NCBI GenBank assembly: GCA_021014325.1
Contig: CM037467.1
Span: forward strand, 4,340,001-4,404,000
Direction of reading: 5' to 3'
DNA: 64,000 nt
Source of the DNA: Plazaster borealis
Taxonomy: Eukaryota > Echinodermata > Asteroidea > Forcipulatida > Labidiasteridae
Shown here piece after piece: positions 11,279-22,400 of this stretch. A program made the position numbers and the translations under genes. Position 1 is the stretch's first letter. The number at the start of each line of letters is the position of its first letter. Under the pieces are notes generated by a model. That model was not told the DNA's origin. It made no database searches and worked only from the letters and a program-made list of their open reading frames with translations.

Positions 11279-12000
11279 ATACGCCGGGTGCATGTGTTTG
11301 TAAACTACTCTAGCCCCATTGAAAAATCTGATGCAGGAGTACAGCAGAAAACATTTACATATGTAGCCTATTTCCAAATCGTTTGCCATTTCCTTTTCTC
11401 TCCCGCCCCCTCAAAAAGTGAAAATGTTAACGTCTGCAAGGAAACTTTCCCTGGAGACTTTCTGAATGTAAATCTGGCAGATGAGACATTTGGAATCATG
11501 TTCCCCTCCCCGGAGGCAAGGCATGTCCTACTCCCCCCCCCCCCACCCTTCAAGATGGATAAGGTCAGACACGCTTTGCTGGGTAATAACGTTGACTAAT
11601 TCACTCTCACTCTCGTGGCCTTTTCCGAGACATCGCTAAACTCTGGCTTCGTCCCTGCCTGATTTCCTCACGATTTTTTCATTAGAAGGTTTAACTCTGT
11701 TTTGTTTGGGGGCTGTACAGTGAAGGTTCCTGCGCGATGATTGAGTTGTGCCGCCCTGTCGTAGTACAGGTGATAAAAGAAACCAAGTGGGATAGATTTC
11801 ATTATGTACGTGTGTACTGGAATGTGTGTGTGGCAGTGGTTATGCACGTGTTAATGTGATTTACTTGTTAGGGTCTGGAATTGGAATGAAAAAATGTGCT
11901 GGGGAGGGGGTGGTTGGGGGGATGATAGAGGATGGACTCGGGCGGTAGAAACAGGTCATTTATCAGGTGGTTCCAATACTCCATCACTGTACATGGCTAA
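11279..12000. other. Non-coding, nothing recognised
   Basis: Short open frames occur here but have no recognisable domain. A C run lies at 11532-11541. Confidence 0.4.
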
Positions 12001-12460
12001 CAGATGTTATTACCATGCACACAGATCCTTGTCATTCGATTGATGGAACAAGCGTTACGTGTCATCCATTACTTTGCAATGTATTTTACTGCCGAGACGC
12101 TCCAAAATTTAATATTGGAGAGGCACCTGTCCAATATGGATAAATATTTGATGCTTTTGCAGCGTCGTTTCCAAACTAATCGAAGGTCATGTCATGGCGG
12201 ACAAGTTGGAAACTCAATGGAGTCGTCCACATTATTGGAAGTTTTTTTTTGTTACATAGAATTTTCAGAGTGTGGGGTGGACGAGTTTCCGTGTCAATTC
12301 TGTGTTTATTGTGAAAAAAATTCACATGACAAGGATCTACGTGTGCGAGTTATGTACTTCGTTCGTGCGTTGTCACAGAATATGATCACCCAGTGAAATC
12401 TGGTTTTTCCATTTCACTTGGCTTCGCCTCGTGGAATAGAATAGTTCAGATTTCATCGTA
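12000..12460 (+). repeat. Dispersed repeat E, copy 1
   Basis: TTTACTGCC...CTCCAAAATTTAATATTGGA with its flanks, and the later TCCATTTCACTTGGCTTC, match the 17490-17960 region in inverse orientation. The open frame across it (12004-12396) is therefore a repeat, not a gene. Confidence 0.65.
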
Positions 12461-12499
12461 TGACTTTATTATGTGATACTATGCACTCATATGCATCCA

Positions 12500-12880
12500 A
12501 TATTTGCATACTGTAGGGTATGCATGCATGTACATGTAACAAGTACGCATACATGTAACAAGTACGAATACATGTAAAGTACGCATACATGTATGCTCTG
12601 AAGCAGTTGAGATGGTTTCAGAAAGCCCAACGGACAGGGTAGTACATGTACATGTAATAGTGTTCTATAGGCACTTTGATAATTTTTTTAAAAGTGCCTA
12701 ATAAATACCTAGTTTTGTTTATCTTCAAGCAAACTTGAATCCTCAATTCTGATTGGTCTACCCATGACAACAACTGTGTTGTTTCAGGAATGCTAAAGGC
12801 CCAACGAACAGGGGTAGTAATAGTGTTAGGCACTTTGATTCAACTTGAATCCTCGTTTCTGATTGGTCGATCCATGGCAT
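12500..12880. repeat. CATACATGTA short tandem and local duplication
   Basis: CATACATGTAACAAGTACG recurs near 12530-12590. The block GCCCAACG...CAGGG to CTTGAATCCTC...TTCTGATTGGTC then occurs twice (about 12626 and 12798). Confidence 0.6.
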
Positions 12881-14450
12881 CAGCAGTGTGATATTAGCCC
12901 AAACTGCATTGTCCATATAACACCCTGTGTAGTGCGCTGTTCTTATTCTGTATATTGCACTATTTTACTCTGCACGTCAAGCTTGCTTGAAGAAATTCGT
13001 TATCACACGCACACTCGTGGAATATAGACAAATATAGCACGTCTTGTCCTATATCTAAGGGTCCCAGAAAAATGCAATATGCAGGGTGTGATATAGACCA
13101 TGCAATATGGCATAATATCCATGGGATGCAGTAGTGCTATATTTTTCCATATTCCACTCCCGCTTGTGTGAAAACTATTAGTTATTAGAATATTATTTCT
13201 GGAAGGAGTTTAACCAGCAATAATTTAGAATGGACAGCAGATTCTTCTTTGTATTCATTGGGGAAGCAGTTCTTCTCTCAGTGAAACAATGCAGTACAGT
13301 TTGTACTCTTGGAGTCTGAAAGCTTTCTTGAGTCTGTACAGTATAGGTTCAATACTGATCATGAACAGCATCAGGTTCCACCATGTATTGATCCATTTAA
13401 AGGTGTCTTTCTCAAATAACAGCACATGGCACCAATTTCCAAAAAAAAAAGTTGGTCAGCACAAAAGTCTTACCTAGCAGAAACAGGCCGCCACCTCAAA
13501 ATGTTGACCGAATTCACCTGACGTCATCAGAAATTTTTGTTGCGCCATTTTGGGAGTCAAATTTCCAAAGTGTTACTGTGCAATGTGCATTTAAGATGAT
13601 GGCCACGTTCAGTGCATCAAATTTTTACCATGCAATTTGACTACGGGATGTGATTTCTCTGTTTTTAACCGGAAATCCATTTGGTTTTTTTGCCCACCAA
13701 AAAATAAAAATAAATCATTTCCCCACCCCCACCAAAAAAAAAAGAAGGAAAAAAAAGAAGATAAAATCATATACATGTATAAATCATATACATGTATAGC
13801 GCCCCAGATTGCAGAGTAGGGCTTTTAAAACCAAAGATAAATGTTATTAGTGGGCTTTGTGCTCGCAAGTTTTCGAGCTTGGCAGCTTTTGTGCTTTGCG
13901 CTCAGAGTTCAGTTTTTTTGTCAATAGCCTATCACATCCCTGGACTACCAAAATGGCAGACCATAAACAGACAGTAGCCACTTCTGGCATTGGTGCAATG
14001 GGTCTATTAACCCAATTCAACTGATGCATCACCCACGATAAATCTTATAATTTGGGAGTCAATTTCCTCGTTTGTTACTGCGTAATGAGCATTTTAGGTC
14101 ACAAGTGCATTTACACACGCATATATATCTTCCCATGCAATTCAACTCCCAAATTGGCAGACCATGGGCAGTCAGCAACTACATGTGATGTCTGTGCAAA
14201 GGTTAACATTGTTTATCCTCAGCAACTTTGTAAGCTGTTACCGTTGCTCAAACATGTATGTACAGTGCACATATTCAGCACGCATTTACATAGATGTACG
14301 TGTTGCACACAAACTGTGTACTCGAGGTAGCAGTAAGTTATGATGCAAAATCAGCACAATCCCCAACCATATCTCGACACTAATGAAATGTAACATCCGT
14401 TTCCAGATGGGTTCCTCTGTAAAACTGCAGTAACTTGAGTTATTTTAAGC
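12881..14450. other. Non-coding, nothing recognised
   Basis: AT-rich, with A-rich low complexity near 13730-13765 and a doubled ATCATATACATGTATA (13767-13797). No exon was supported. Confidence 0.4.
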
Positions 14451-14451
14451 A

Positions 14452-14631
14452 GGGCCCTATTTCATAGAGCTGCTAAAAGCAGAAAAAGTAGCTATATAAG
14501 CACAACCAAATTATGCTTACCAGAATGCGGTTACCAGCTAAAATACCACGTCACATATATAATCTGTAACTGGTATCCAGCTTATTTTTGCCAAGCAGAT
14601 AATGTTTAAGCAATTATTTCTGCTAATAAAA
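14452..14631. mobile_element. MITE-C copy, right end truncated
   Basis: It begins AGGGCCCTATTTCATAGAGC and has the MITE-C interior. It lacks the right inverted end; MITE-B sequence starts where it stops. Confidence 0.7.
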
Positions 14632-15071
14632 GGGTCTGTATACATTTATTATTATTTATTTGGCAATTTCACATAAAAATACAAAAATACAAAAATGGTG
14701 ATTTTTGGTAAAATTTGGTAACGACTCTGAAAATTAATTGCAATTAAAACTTACTTGGTAAGAAGTACAGCAGCTTTGGATAGTATAATGCATTTTGAGA
14801 AACTTGTCACTTCGAAGTACTGTGGTTATCCCCCAAAAATTTTACTTTGAGAAGCGTTACTGCAGTATTGTTTCTCAGATTGTTTATTCCAATTGCAGAT
14901 TATTCTTCCTGCGTGGACATAACCGTTCCAGATTTTCGGCAATATCTCAAAAACGCAACCACCTTTTGAAATGAAATTTTCAAAGGTTAGTTTTATGGTA
15001 TATATCTACAACTATATAGGATTGAAACAAACAGTGAGTTTCAATTACCAAACATATACAATCCCTTTAAG
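14632..15071 (+). mobile_element. MITE-B copy with small insertion
   Basis: It starts AAAGGGTCTGTATACATTT and ends CAAACATATACAATCCCTTT. About 68 extra AT-rich bases (14650-14717, with CAAAAATACAAAAATGG) interrupt the left end. Confidence 0.8.
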
Positions 15072-15452
15072 CAGGTCTATGAAATTGCGCTCAGGTCAGC
15101 GGTCAGAATTCGATGCACTGAGTTTCTCAGTAATTAGACAAGAAGACGACGCCTTTAAGTCACTCTAGTATAGTTTAAAATGTTCTCATCCTCTCATCCC
15201 CCGATGGAAGGTCTTTATTCCCTTAACCCCGAGGGCAACGGTCGTTGTTGACTCAGCCTTGTGGCTCCTTACACCAAAAGCAGATGCGTCGCCATGACAA
15301 TGGTGACCTTACTGCTGACGATTAATCGATAACTGTATCCTGATTTACTCAATATTTAATTTGATGAGTGAAACTGTGTCTGTTTACCCCCCCTCCCCCT
15401 TCCCCCGCTGCCTGCAACAGGCGTGTCGGGTGTTGTTTTTCTTTGGGGCTTT

Positions 15453-15810
15453 AAAGGCACTGAACACATTTGGTAATTGTCAAAGACCAGTGTTCTTACT
15501 TGGTGTATCCCAACATATGCATAAAATAACAAGCCTGTGAAAATTTGGGCTCAATTGGTCATCGAAGTTGCAAGAAAATGTTGAAAGAAAAAACACCCTT
15601 GTTGTACAAATTTGTGTGCTTTCAGATTGGAACAAAAGGCTTCTTTTATTATTTTAGTAAGAAATTACCTCTTTCTCAAAAACTACGTTACTTCAGAGGG
15701 AGTCATTTCTCACAATGTTTTATACTATCAATAGCTCTCCGTTGCTCGTTACCAAGTAAGTTTTTATGTTAATATATATTTTGAGTAATTACCAAACATG
15801 TAGGGTGCCT
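15453..15810 (+). mobile_element. MITE-A copy
   Basis: It begins AAAGGCACTGAACACATTTG and ends CAAACATGTAGGGTGCCT. The interior matches the other copies except for a shortened central hairpin. Confidence 0.85.
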
Positions 15811-16196
15811 CTATTCATACAAAATTCTTGAAAAAATAATAATAACCATAGCAATTTGTCATCAGTACAATTTCAACTTTTATATAATACAAATAATTTG
15901 TTAAAATTAACAACTTGGGACGAGGATGCAATTCTTTTAGAAAACCACATTTGCCAATCACGCCTGAATTTGGCGACCATTACTAAAGTTCAATGGTATT
16001 ATGAACGTCAGTTAGGCAAAATTCTGAATTGTTTACAAGTAACCGGAAACGGAGGTCTTATTTTCTGGTTTTCTTTGTTGATTTGTTAAGTTGATTTGTT
16101 AACTTTAATTTGTATATAGCCATAAACTACATGTATGTTAAACCATGGTTAAACTAAAGTATTTGAAGAAACAGAATCGTGCAAGCGTAAAACTCA
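15811..16196. other. Non-coding, nothing recognised
   Basis: AT-rich; an open frame at 15856-16089 has no recognisable motif. Confidence 0.4.
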
Positions 16197-16274
16197 ATAT
16201 GTGACCCACCACGCCAAAACCAGGCGGAAGTCGGCAAATGCCATTTCGAGATACAGCATTAATTAAAAAAAAAA

Positions 16275-16309
<35 letters not shown>

Positions 16310-16639
16310 AGCGATTGAACTGTCATTATCGACATGAAATTAAAATTTCAAATTGGTAAAAGGGTCTGCATTCATGAATTAAAATTAGGTGGTTGCTAAG
16401 GTAAATTTGGGGCCCAATATGTATGATAATTAATTATAAACGACTTCTGCGCTCATTTTCTCAAAAGCATCCCTTGACACTTCCTAACTTCAAAAAGATG
16501 TAACTTCAAAAGTATACCACCTATTTGAGTCCACTATAGCTCATTTTAAAGCTTAAAACGCTAGCAATCCAAAAGTATAAAAATCTCTCATATGAAAATT
16601 TTTGACTTCAGCCTGGTTTTGGGGTGATTGGTCACATAT
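16197..16639. mobile_element. MITE-D, 440-bp inverted-repeat element
   Basis: The left end ATATGTGACCCACCACGCCA (then AAACCAGGC) is inverted at the right end (GCCTGGTTTTGGGGTGATTG, GTCACATAT). An AAAT microsatellite (16270-16310) lies inside. Confidence 0.8.
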
Positions 16640-17480
16640 GGTTTTGGCCAAATTGGTCCCAGAAGTTTGAATACGTGCAAATGCTTGCACAGTTTATTGG
16701 TAGGCCTGATACATCATGGAGGCAACAGAGGCAATTACCTCCATGCCCCTAGTCATTACCTTGGTGCCCCTTGAAATGGTACAGTAGAAAGTTACAATTT
16801 CCTCATTGAAGTGCCCTTTATGAGGAGAAACTGCTTTGCCCTTTCAAGAATGAAGCGTCATTCTAGTATCATGATGAAGTATCATTGAAGGATCAATGAA
16901 GTCTCGTGGGTACCGGTGTTCCCAGGGGACCGTGTGCTTCAAGGATGAGAAATTTCAGACTTTTATCTGAATTCAGACTTTCTCAAGTCTTCCTGGTAAA
17001 CAACAAAATCCTGTATTTTTCTCGAAATTAAATAAGTCAGGCTCTTTGATCTACCTCTCAAGCACTACGGATACTGTTCCCAAAAGCTCCCTGGAATCTA
17101 TAACTCCAGGGGTTTTCAAAAGGCGGACATGCCGTCATTTCAATGCACCTCCTAAGATCCCAGTTTCAGACTTTTTTAGTCAGCAGTGACTTTCACCTCT
17201 GGTACATGTAGTGCAACCCACTACATGCCAGGCTTGTGATTAGTCAGATTTGTTTTGGGGTTTTCAGGATTTTTCCTTAGCCTCCATTGGCCGTCAGATT
17301 TTCTTGAAAGATGTGAGCTTTCGATCACAGAGATGAACGACCTGGCTCTTGTTATGATCAAACCTGTAGATTTCTAAATAGTGGTGATGTAAAAAGTCTA
17401 TAAATAAACATCCAATTGATCAAAAGGATAGTCAACAGATGTTACTTTTGCTTTGGGTATAATAAGCAAGTACACATGTA
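16640..17480. other. Non-coding, nothing recognised
   Basis: No exon or structured repeat was supported in this stretch. Confidence 0.4.
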
Positions 17481-17489
17481 TTGCATGCA

Positions 17490-17960
17490 TATGAGTGCTT
17501 TGTCGCAGAATATAATCATGAGGTGGAATCAGGACTATTCCATTTCACGAGGAGAAGCCAGGTGAAATGGAAAAGCCAGATTTCACCGAGTGATTACATT
17601 CAAAATTTGTTTTATGTAACTCACACACAGATCCTTGTAATTTGACTTTTTTTCTCATAATAAACACAAAAAACACATGAAAACTTGTTCAACACACACT
17701 CTAAAAAGTCTAAAATCCCCTTCTGAAGAACATGGATGATTCCATGCAGACACCGACCTTGTCCGGCGTGACACAACCTTGCTTCGTTTGGACAAACAAG
17801 CGGGGAACGATTAATTTATTTTTGGATTGACGGTCCTATAATGATCCATATTGGACGGGCGCCCGTCCAATATTAAATTTTGGAGTGTAGTGGCAGTATT
17901 AATACATGGCAAAATAAGGGATGAAAAATTCTTGCAAATACATAGGGATTAGTGAAAAAC
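17490..17960 (-). repeat. Dispersed repeat E, copy 2 (inverse of 12000-12460)
   Basis: The TATTAAATTTTGGAGTGTAG and ATTCCATTTCACGAGGAGAA blocks match copy 1 in inverse order and orientation. The two copies are 5 kb apart. Confidence 0.65.
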
Positions 17961-19350
17961 CTTGCGCACTACTGAAAAGTAGGGTTCACTAGTCCGGCCA
18001 GGGAGTGAAAAAAACCGCTGTAGCAGAGAGTAATTTCTGTTTTATGGCAGCTAAATCTCTTCAAAATCTTCTACATATGTGTTTATTTCATGTCCGTAGT
18101 TCTTAAATCAATATTTATACATTACATATGTACAAGATAACATCTGTTCAAGAAGCATTTGCAACAGTATCCCAATGCTTGAAGATCAAACAGATCCCTG
18201 ACAACCCAACAGGCTTTTTCTGTTTTTCATGTACATGTACAACAACAAAAAGGGGGGGGGGAGAGTCATTATCAATTACAATTTAGTCAAATTTAGGACA
18301 AAGTACAGGATTATTAAGTCTCCAGGAAAATATATTGATTACTTTCGATCAGAGAACTTACTGATCAGGGATCACGAACCAGACCCCCTCCCCTACCTTG
18401 CCAATCACCTTTCCATTTTTGTTTTATTGACATTGAAGTAATATTGAAATAATTCATGTCTGCCCAGCAGCGACCTCCAGGGTTTCCCAAGAGTTTTTGC
18501 AGGGCTACTACCGAACACTCGTTTTTTTCACCTGATCTTTGAAAACACATAAGAGTGGTTCTGCTGGCAAATGAAATCTCGCGCTCGCCTCAATATTGCT
18601 TGTGACTGTGTACTTGTGTGTTTTATGAAAACTAGATGATGGGAATTAATTTAGTCTTCTCAAAACCAACGATTAAACAAAAAAAAATTATGCAAGTTTG
18701 CCCCAAACAAGGCTTAAAGCCACTCTTGGTAAGGGGCTACAAAGAAGAAATATAAGACATAAAAACTCTGGGAAGCTGAAGGCAGGAATTGCTACTCCTC
18801 TTAAAACAGTCTAAATTGTAGGATGGAGGGATACATGCACCAGGCAAGGAGTTCCAAATAGATTTACTTTGTAGGACGTGGGCAAAAAAGCGGTTGGAAT
18901 CCGCACGCATAAATTCGTCTGTTTTGTCTGCTGTTTTGCAAATTCGCTAAATGATAAATTGGTTTTCCCGACGAGTTCATTTTGAACATTGGACCGGGGA
19001 CCTGTGCAGGCTATACATGTGAGCCTTGTAATAACGCCCTTTTGGAAAATGCACTTTATGTAATAACAACTCACGGAACGCCTTAAAGGTGTTAATTCCC
19101 TCCAGCAGCTTTTCCCCCTGAAATAATTGTCTTGCTTCCAAAGCCACTTTCGGAATTGCAAATTGCAAGAATTGGGAGTTGTTTTTGTATTGCCAGCGGA
19201 CATCTAGATACTAAAACGATAGTCCATATTTTAAATGACATCCATAATTAGTTGGTCTCTTAGAAAAAATAAAAAGAGTAGGGGAGCCGAATTGGCACAG
19301 CCGTTCTTCTAAACAGTGAGTGTTTTCTTTTGTTTCATTTTTCATTACAG
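17961..19350. other. Upstream intron of the + strand GALNT, nothing recognised
   Basis: This is inferred intron sequence before the acceptor at 19349-19350. Short open frames have no GALNT motif. I looked here and upstream for the DxH and FNWKLNFRW-type exons and saw neither. Confidence 0.5.
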
Positions 19351-19468
19351 GTCGCCAACGATGGCCGGGGGTTTGTTTGCGATCAGTAAGGACTACTTTG
19401 AGGAGATTGGAACGTATGACGCTGGTATGGACGTGTGGGGTGGTGAAAACCTAGAAATCTCGTTTAGA
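19351..19468 (+). CDS. GALNT1: GALNT1-like exon: PTMAGG...[10 protein letters not shown] catalytic motif
   Basis: The acceptor is TTCATTACAG just before 19351; the donor is AGA|GTAAGT. The first base completes an Arg codon from the previous exon (phase 2 entry) and the exon ends in phase 0. It encodes [20 protein letters not shown] and then [15 protein letters not shown]. The GGENLE core is the Gal/GalNAc-transferase motif that contacts donor and acceptor. The 118-bp length and both phases are identical to exon 45503-45620 of the minus-strand paralogue. Confidence 0.95.
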
Positions 19469-22400
19469 GTAAGTCATGCCATTGGAAACTGATAACATTT
19501 GCTGAGCAAACAGAAGGCGGAGGCCAAAGTTCTGTTGTTTTTTTAATTTCTAATTTTGGAGACAAACAGTAATTTATCATTTCCTTCTTGGATGTTCAGA
19601 CTAAAGAGTACATGTACATGCAGCAAAAACAAATTCTGGCTACAAAAAATGATGCCTTAAAAAACAAAAAGAGTTAAAATATTGTTTCTTGTTGCTTAAA
19701 AAAAAGGGAATTCGCTGTTGCAAAGTGCTCACCACCTGAAATGACCTGTGGAAAGTAATTTATCATTTCCTTCTTGGATGCTCAGACCATGGGGTTGAAT
19801 AGTCTGGAGACGCCGTATCCAAAATTGTTCTCACTCGGACGGACAGTCTGTCTTTAGCATTTATAATGACGACTGTTTTCACCTTTCAATGCACCTGCTT
19901 GTGGCAATAAGGCTTTTCAAGACTTGAGATTGGAGATTTATCATGTTGCCAGTCTCTTTGTCAGACTCCCTGTGTGTGTTAGCGTTAATGAATAGTCATT
20001 CTCAGTGTAATGTACCAGTGGATCAGACTATTTTGCCCTGCAAGGTGGGTTTACTATACCATGCCCGATATGGGGCAGAGGGTTCCCCCCCAATGTTCCC
20101 ATACTTTAACACACTATTTTCCTCTTTTACAGAAGTACCCCCCCCCCAATCCTCTAAAGAATTCCTGAGATTCCAAGCACACAATGAAGACACAAAGGGG
20201 GGGGGGTACACCATGCCCCATATTGAGCACCAATTAATCCTGGGTTACCTGGGATACCTGCGTTACCTGGGTTACCCGGGTTACCCTTGTTATATGTTGT
20301 AGCGTACAAAGACCCCCCCATCACTCTTTGCTGATTTTGATTGCGGCAATCCCATACAAAAATGTAAAAAAAATGTTTTTCTCTTAAAATCGTGACTGCT
20401 ATATTTGATGAAATTTTCAAAGTTGGTTGTAATGGCTGGTTTATTGAATACTAGATAAACGGAATAAATGTGCTGTCCAAAATCCAATCATAAACAATCT
20501 TGACTTTGTAAGGCAATATTAGTGAAACAAAGACATTCTATACTTCAATTTTTTTCCCCCAGATATGGATGTGTGGTGGCACCCTAGAGATCGTAACCTG
20601 CTCACACGTCGGTCACGTTTTCCGTAAATCAACACCTTACACATTCCCAGGTGGCACGGGAAAAATCATCAATCGTAACAACCAGCGATTGGCCGAGGTC
20701 TGGATGGACGAATATAAAAACTTTTACTACAGGATTGCACCAGGTATGGAGAACAGAGACTCCCTGAGGGAGGTGGGGTGGGGTGGGGTGGGGTCGGGTT
20801 GGGGCTTAAGCTACCCCTGCTCAGGGCCCAATTTCATAAAGCATGTAAGCACAAAAACTTGCTAAGCACAGAAAACTCATGCTTAAGAAAAATTGGTTAC
20901 CAGCCAAAATACCATACAGTTACCATTGCTGTGACTGGTACCCCAATCATCTCTTGCTTAGCAAATATATTTTTCTGAGCAGAATTTTCTGCTAAACAGC
21001 TTTATGAAATTGGGCCCAGATCCCTTGACCCCCCCCCCCCCACATGAGATCAAATAAAAATAAACTAGGGTTACAGTTAGCATCACACAATCTTTGTTCT
21101 TGTTCAGGGTGCCTCCTTGTCATTTTTCTTGTTCAAGTTCTTCTGCATTCTTGTGGTCAACTTGCTCGGTCCATTAAAAAAGTAAAAGCAAGCCAGACCT
21201 ACATGTAGTCTATTAGCAGTGATTTAGCTGATAACATGTTTCTGCTAAGTAAGATTTGTATGTGCGTAGCGTGTTAAGTGCTCTACAGAAGAGTGTGACT
21301 CGTTACATGCAAGTGCACATGAAAGAGCCAGAGAGCCCGGGCTTCCAGGAGGAACAAAGGGTACAGAGCTCAATAGCTAAACAAATAATCTTTCATTTTA
21401 TGAAGACGGGAGTGAACAATTTGTTATGATCTTTTGGTGTTGGGTTAGGGGGCACATCTCAAAACTTGCTCTGTTGTCATTTTAATAATAGTAGTAATTT
21501 ATTTGGCACTTTGAAAAATTGTATCAATGGGCCAACTACACTATTACTGAAACCTTTTCAACTATTTAGGAGTATGCAGCAACGGCAACCAAATTGGCAC
21601 AAGTTGATTATCATTTACATCTACAAACTCTACCTTCGCAGGTTCCCATATACCATTGTTTACCATTGGATCAGCAGAGTGGGGGGTTCGAGTCCCGTTC
21701 TTGACACTTGTGTCCTTAAGCAAGACACTTAACCATTATTGCTTCGTCCTTCGGATGGGACATAAAGCCGTAGGTCCCATGTGTTGTGTAATGCATGTAA
21801 AAGAACCCAGTTACACTTATCGCTGAGAGAATGGGTTTGCCCCGGTGTGTCTGGCAGTGGCTGCTGAATGCGCCACAGCACCTTGTAAACCCTTATAAGG
21901 TGCAACATAAAATTTGGTCTCATAATTCATAAAAATTTGAAAACCTGTCTTAGAATGTTTATCGGTAGATATATGCGCTATATAAGACTATATATTTTGT
22001 ATTATTATTTACTTCTGGGCGATGAGAAGCAATCAAAGTTAAAGTGTCTTGCCAAAGAATAAGTGTCACAATTTGAGCGCACACTTTGATGACTCAGCCA
22101 TCAGAACTTGATGCTCTAGACCTTTCAGCCACGACTCACTACAACTTCCTCTGAACAATTTACTCTTTGTATACGGTGCCATGGTTGATACTGTTCTCAC
22201 ATTTAATGTGATATTGTACTATGTATGTGCTTGATTGTTAAAAAAAACACACTTTCCAAACGACTGTCACTGATTGTGTAGATAGACTCTCTCCCCACCA
22301 GGGGTTGGTTATTCAGTTCAGAGGAACGATGTGCACTGCCATGGTGCTGGCTCAGAGCAAACTACTTCCATTATCAGAGCAAACTAAACTCTTGAGATAC

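Noticed and set aside
12004..12396. 130-codon plus-strand open frame
   Set aside because: It lies inside a dispersed repeat with an inverse copy at 17490-17960 and shows no known domain.
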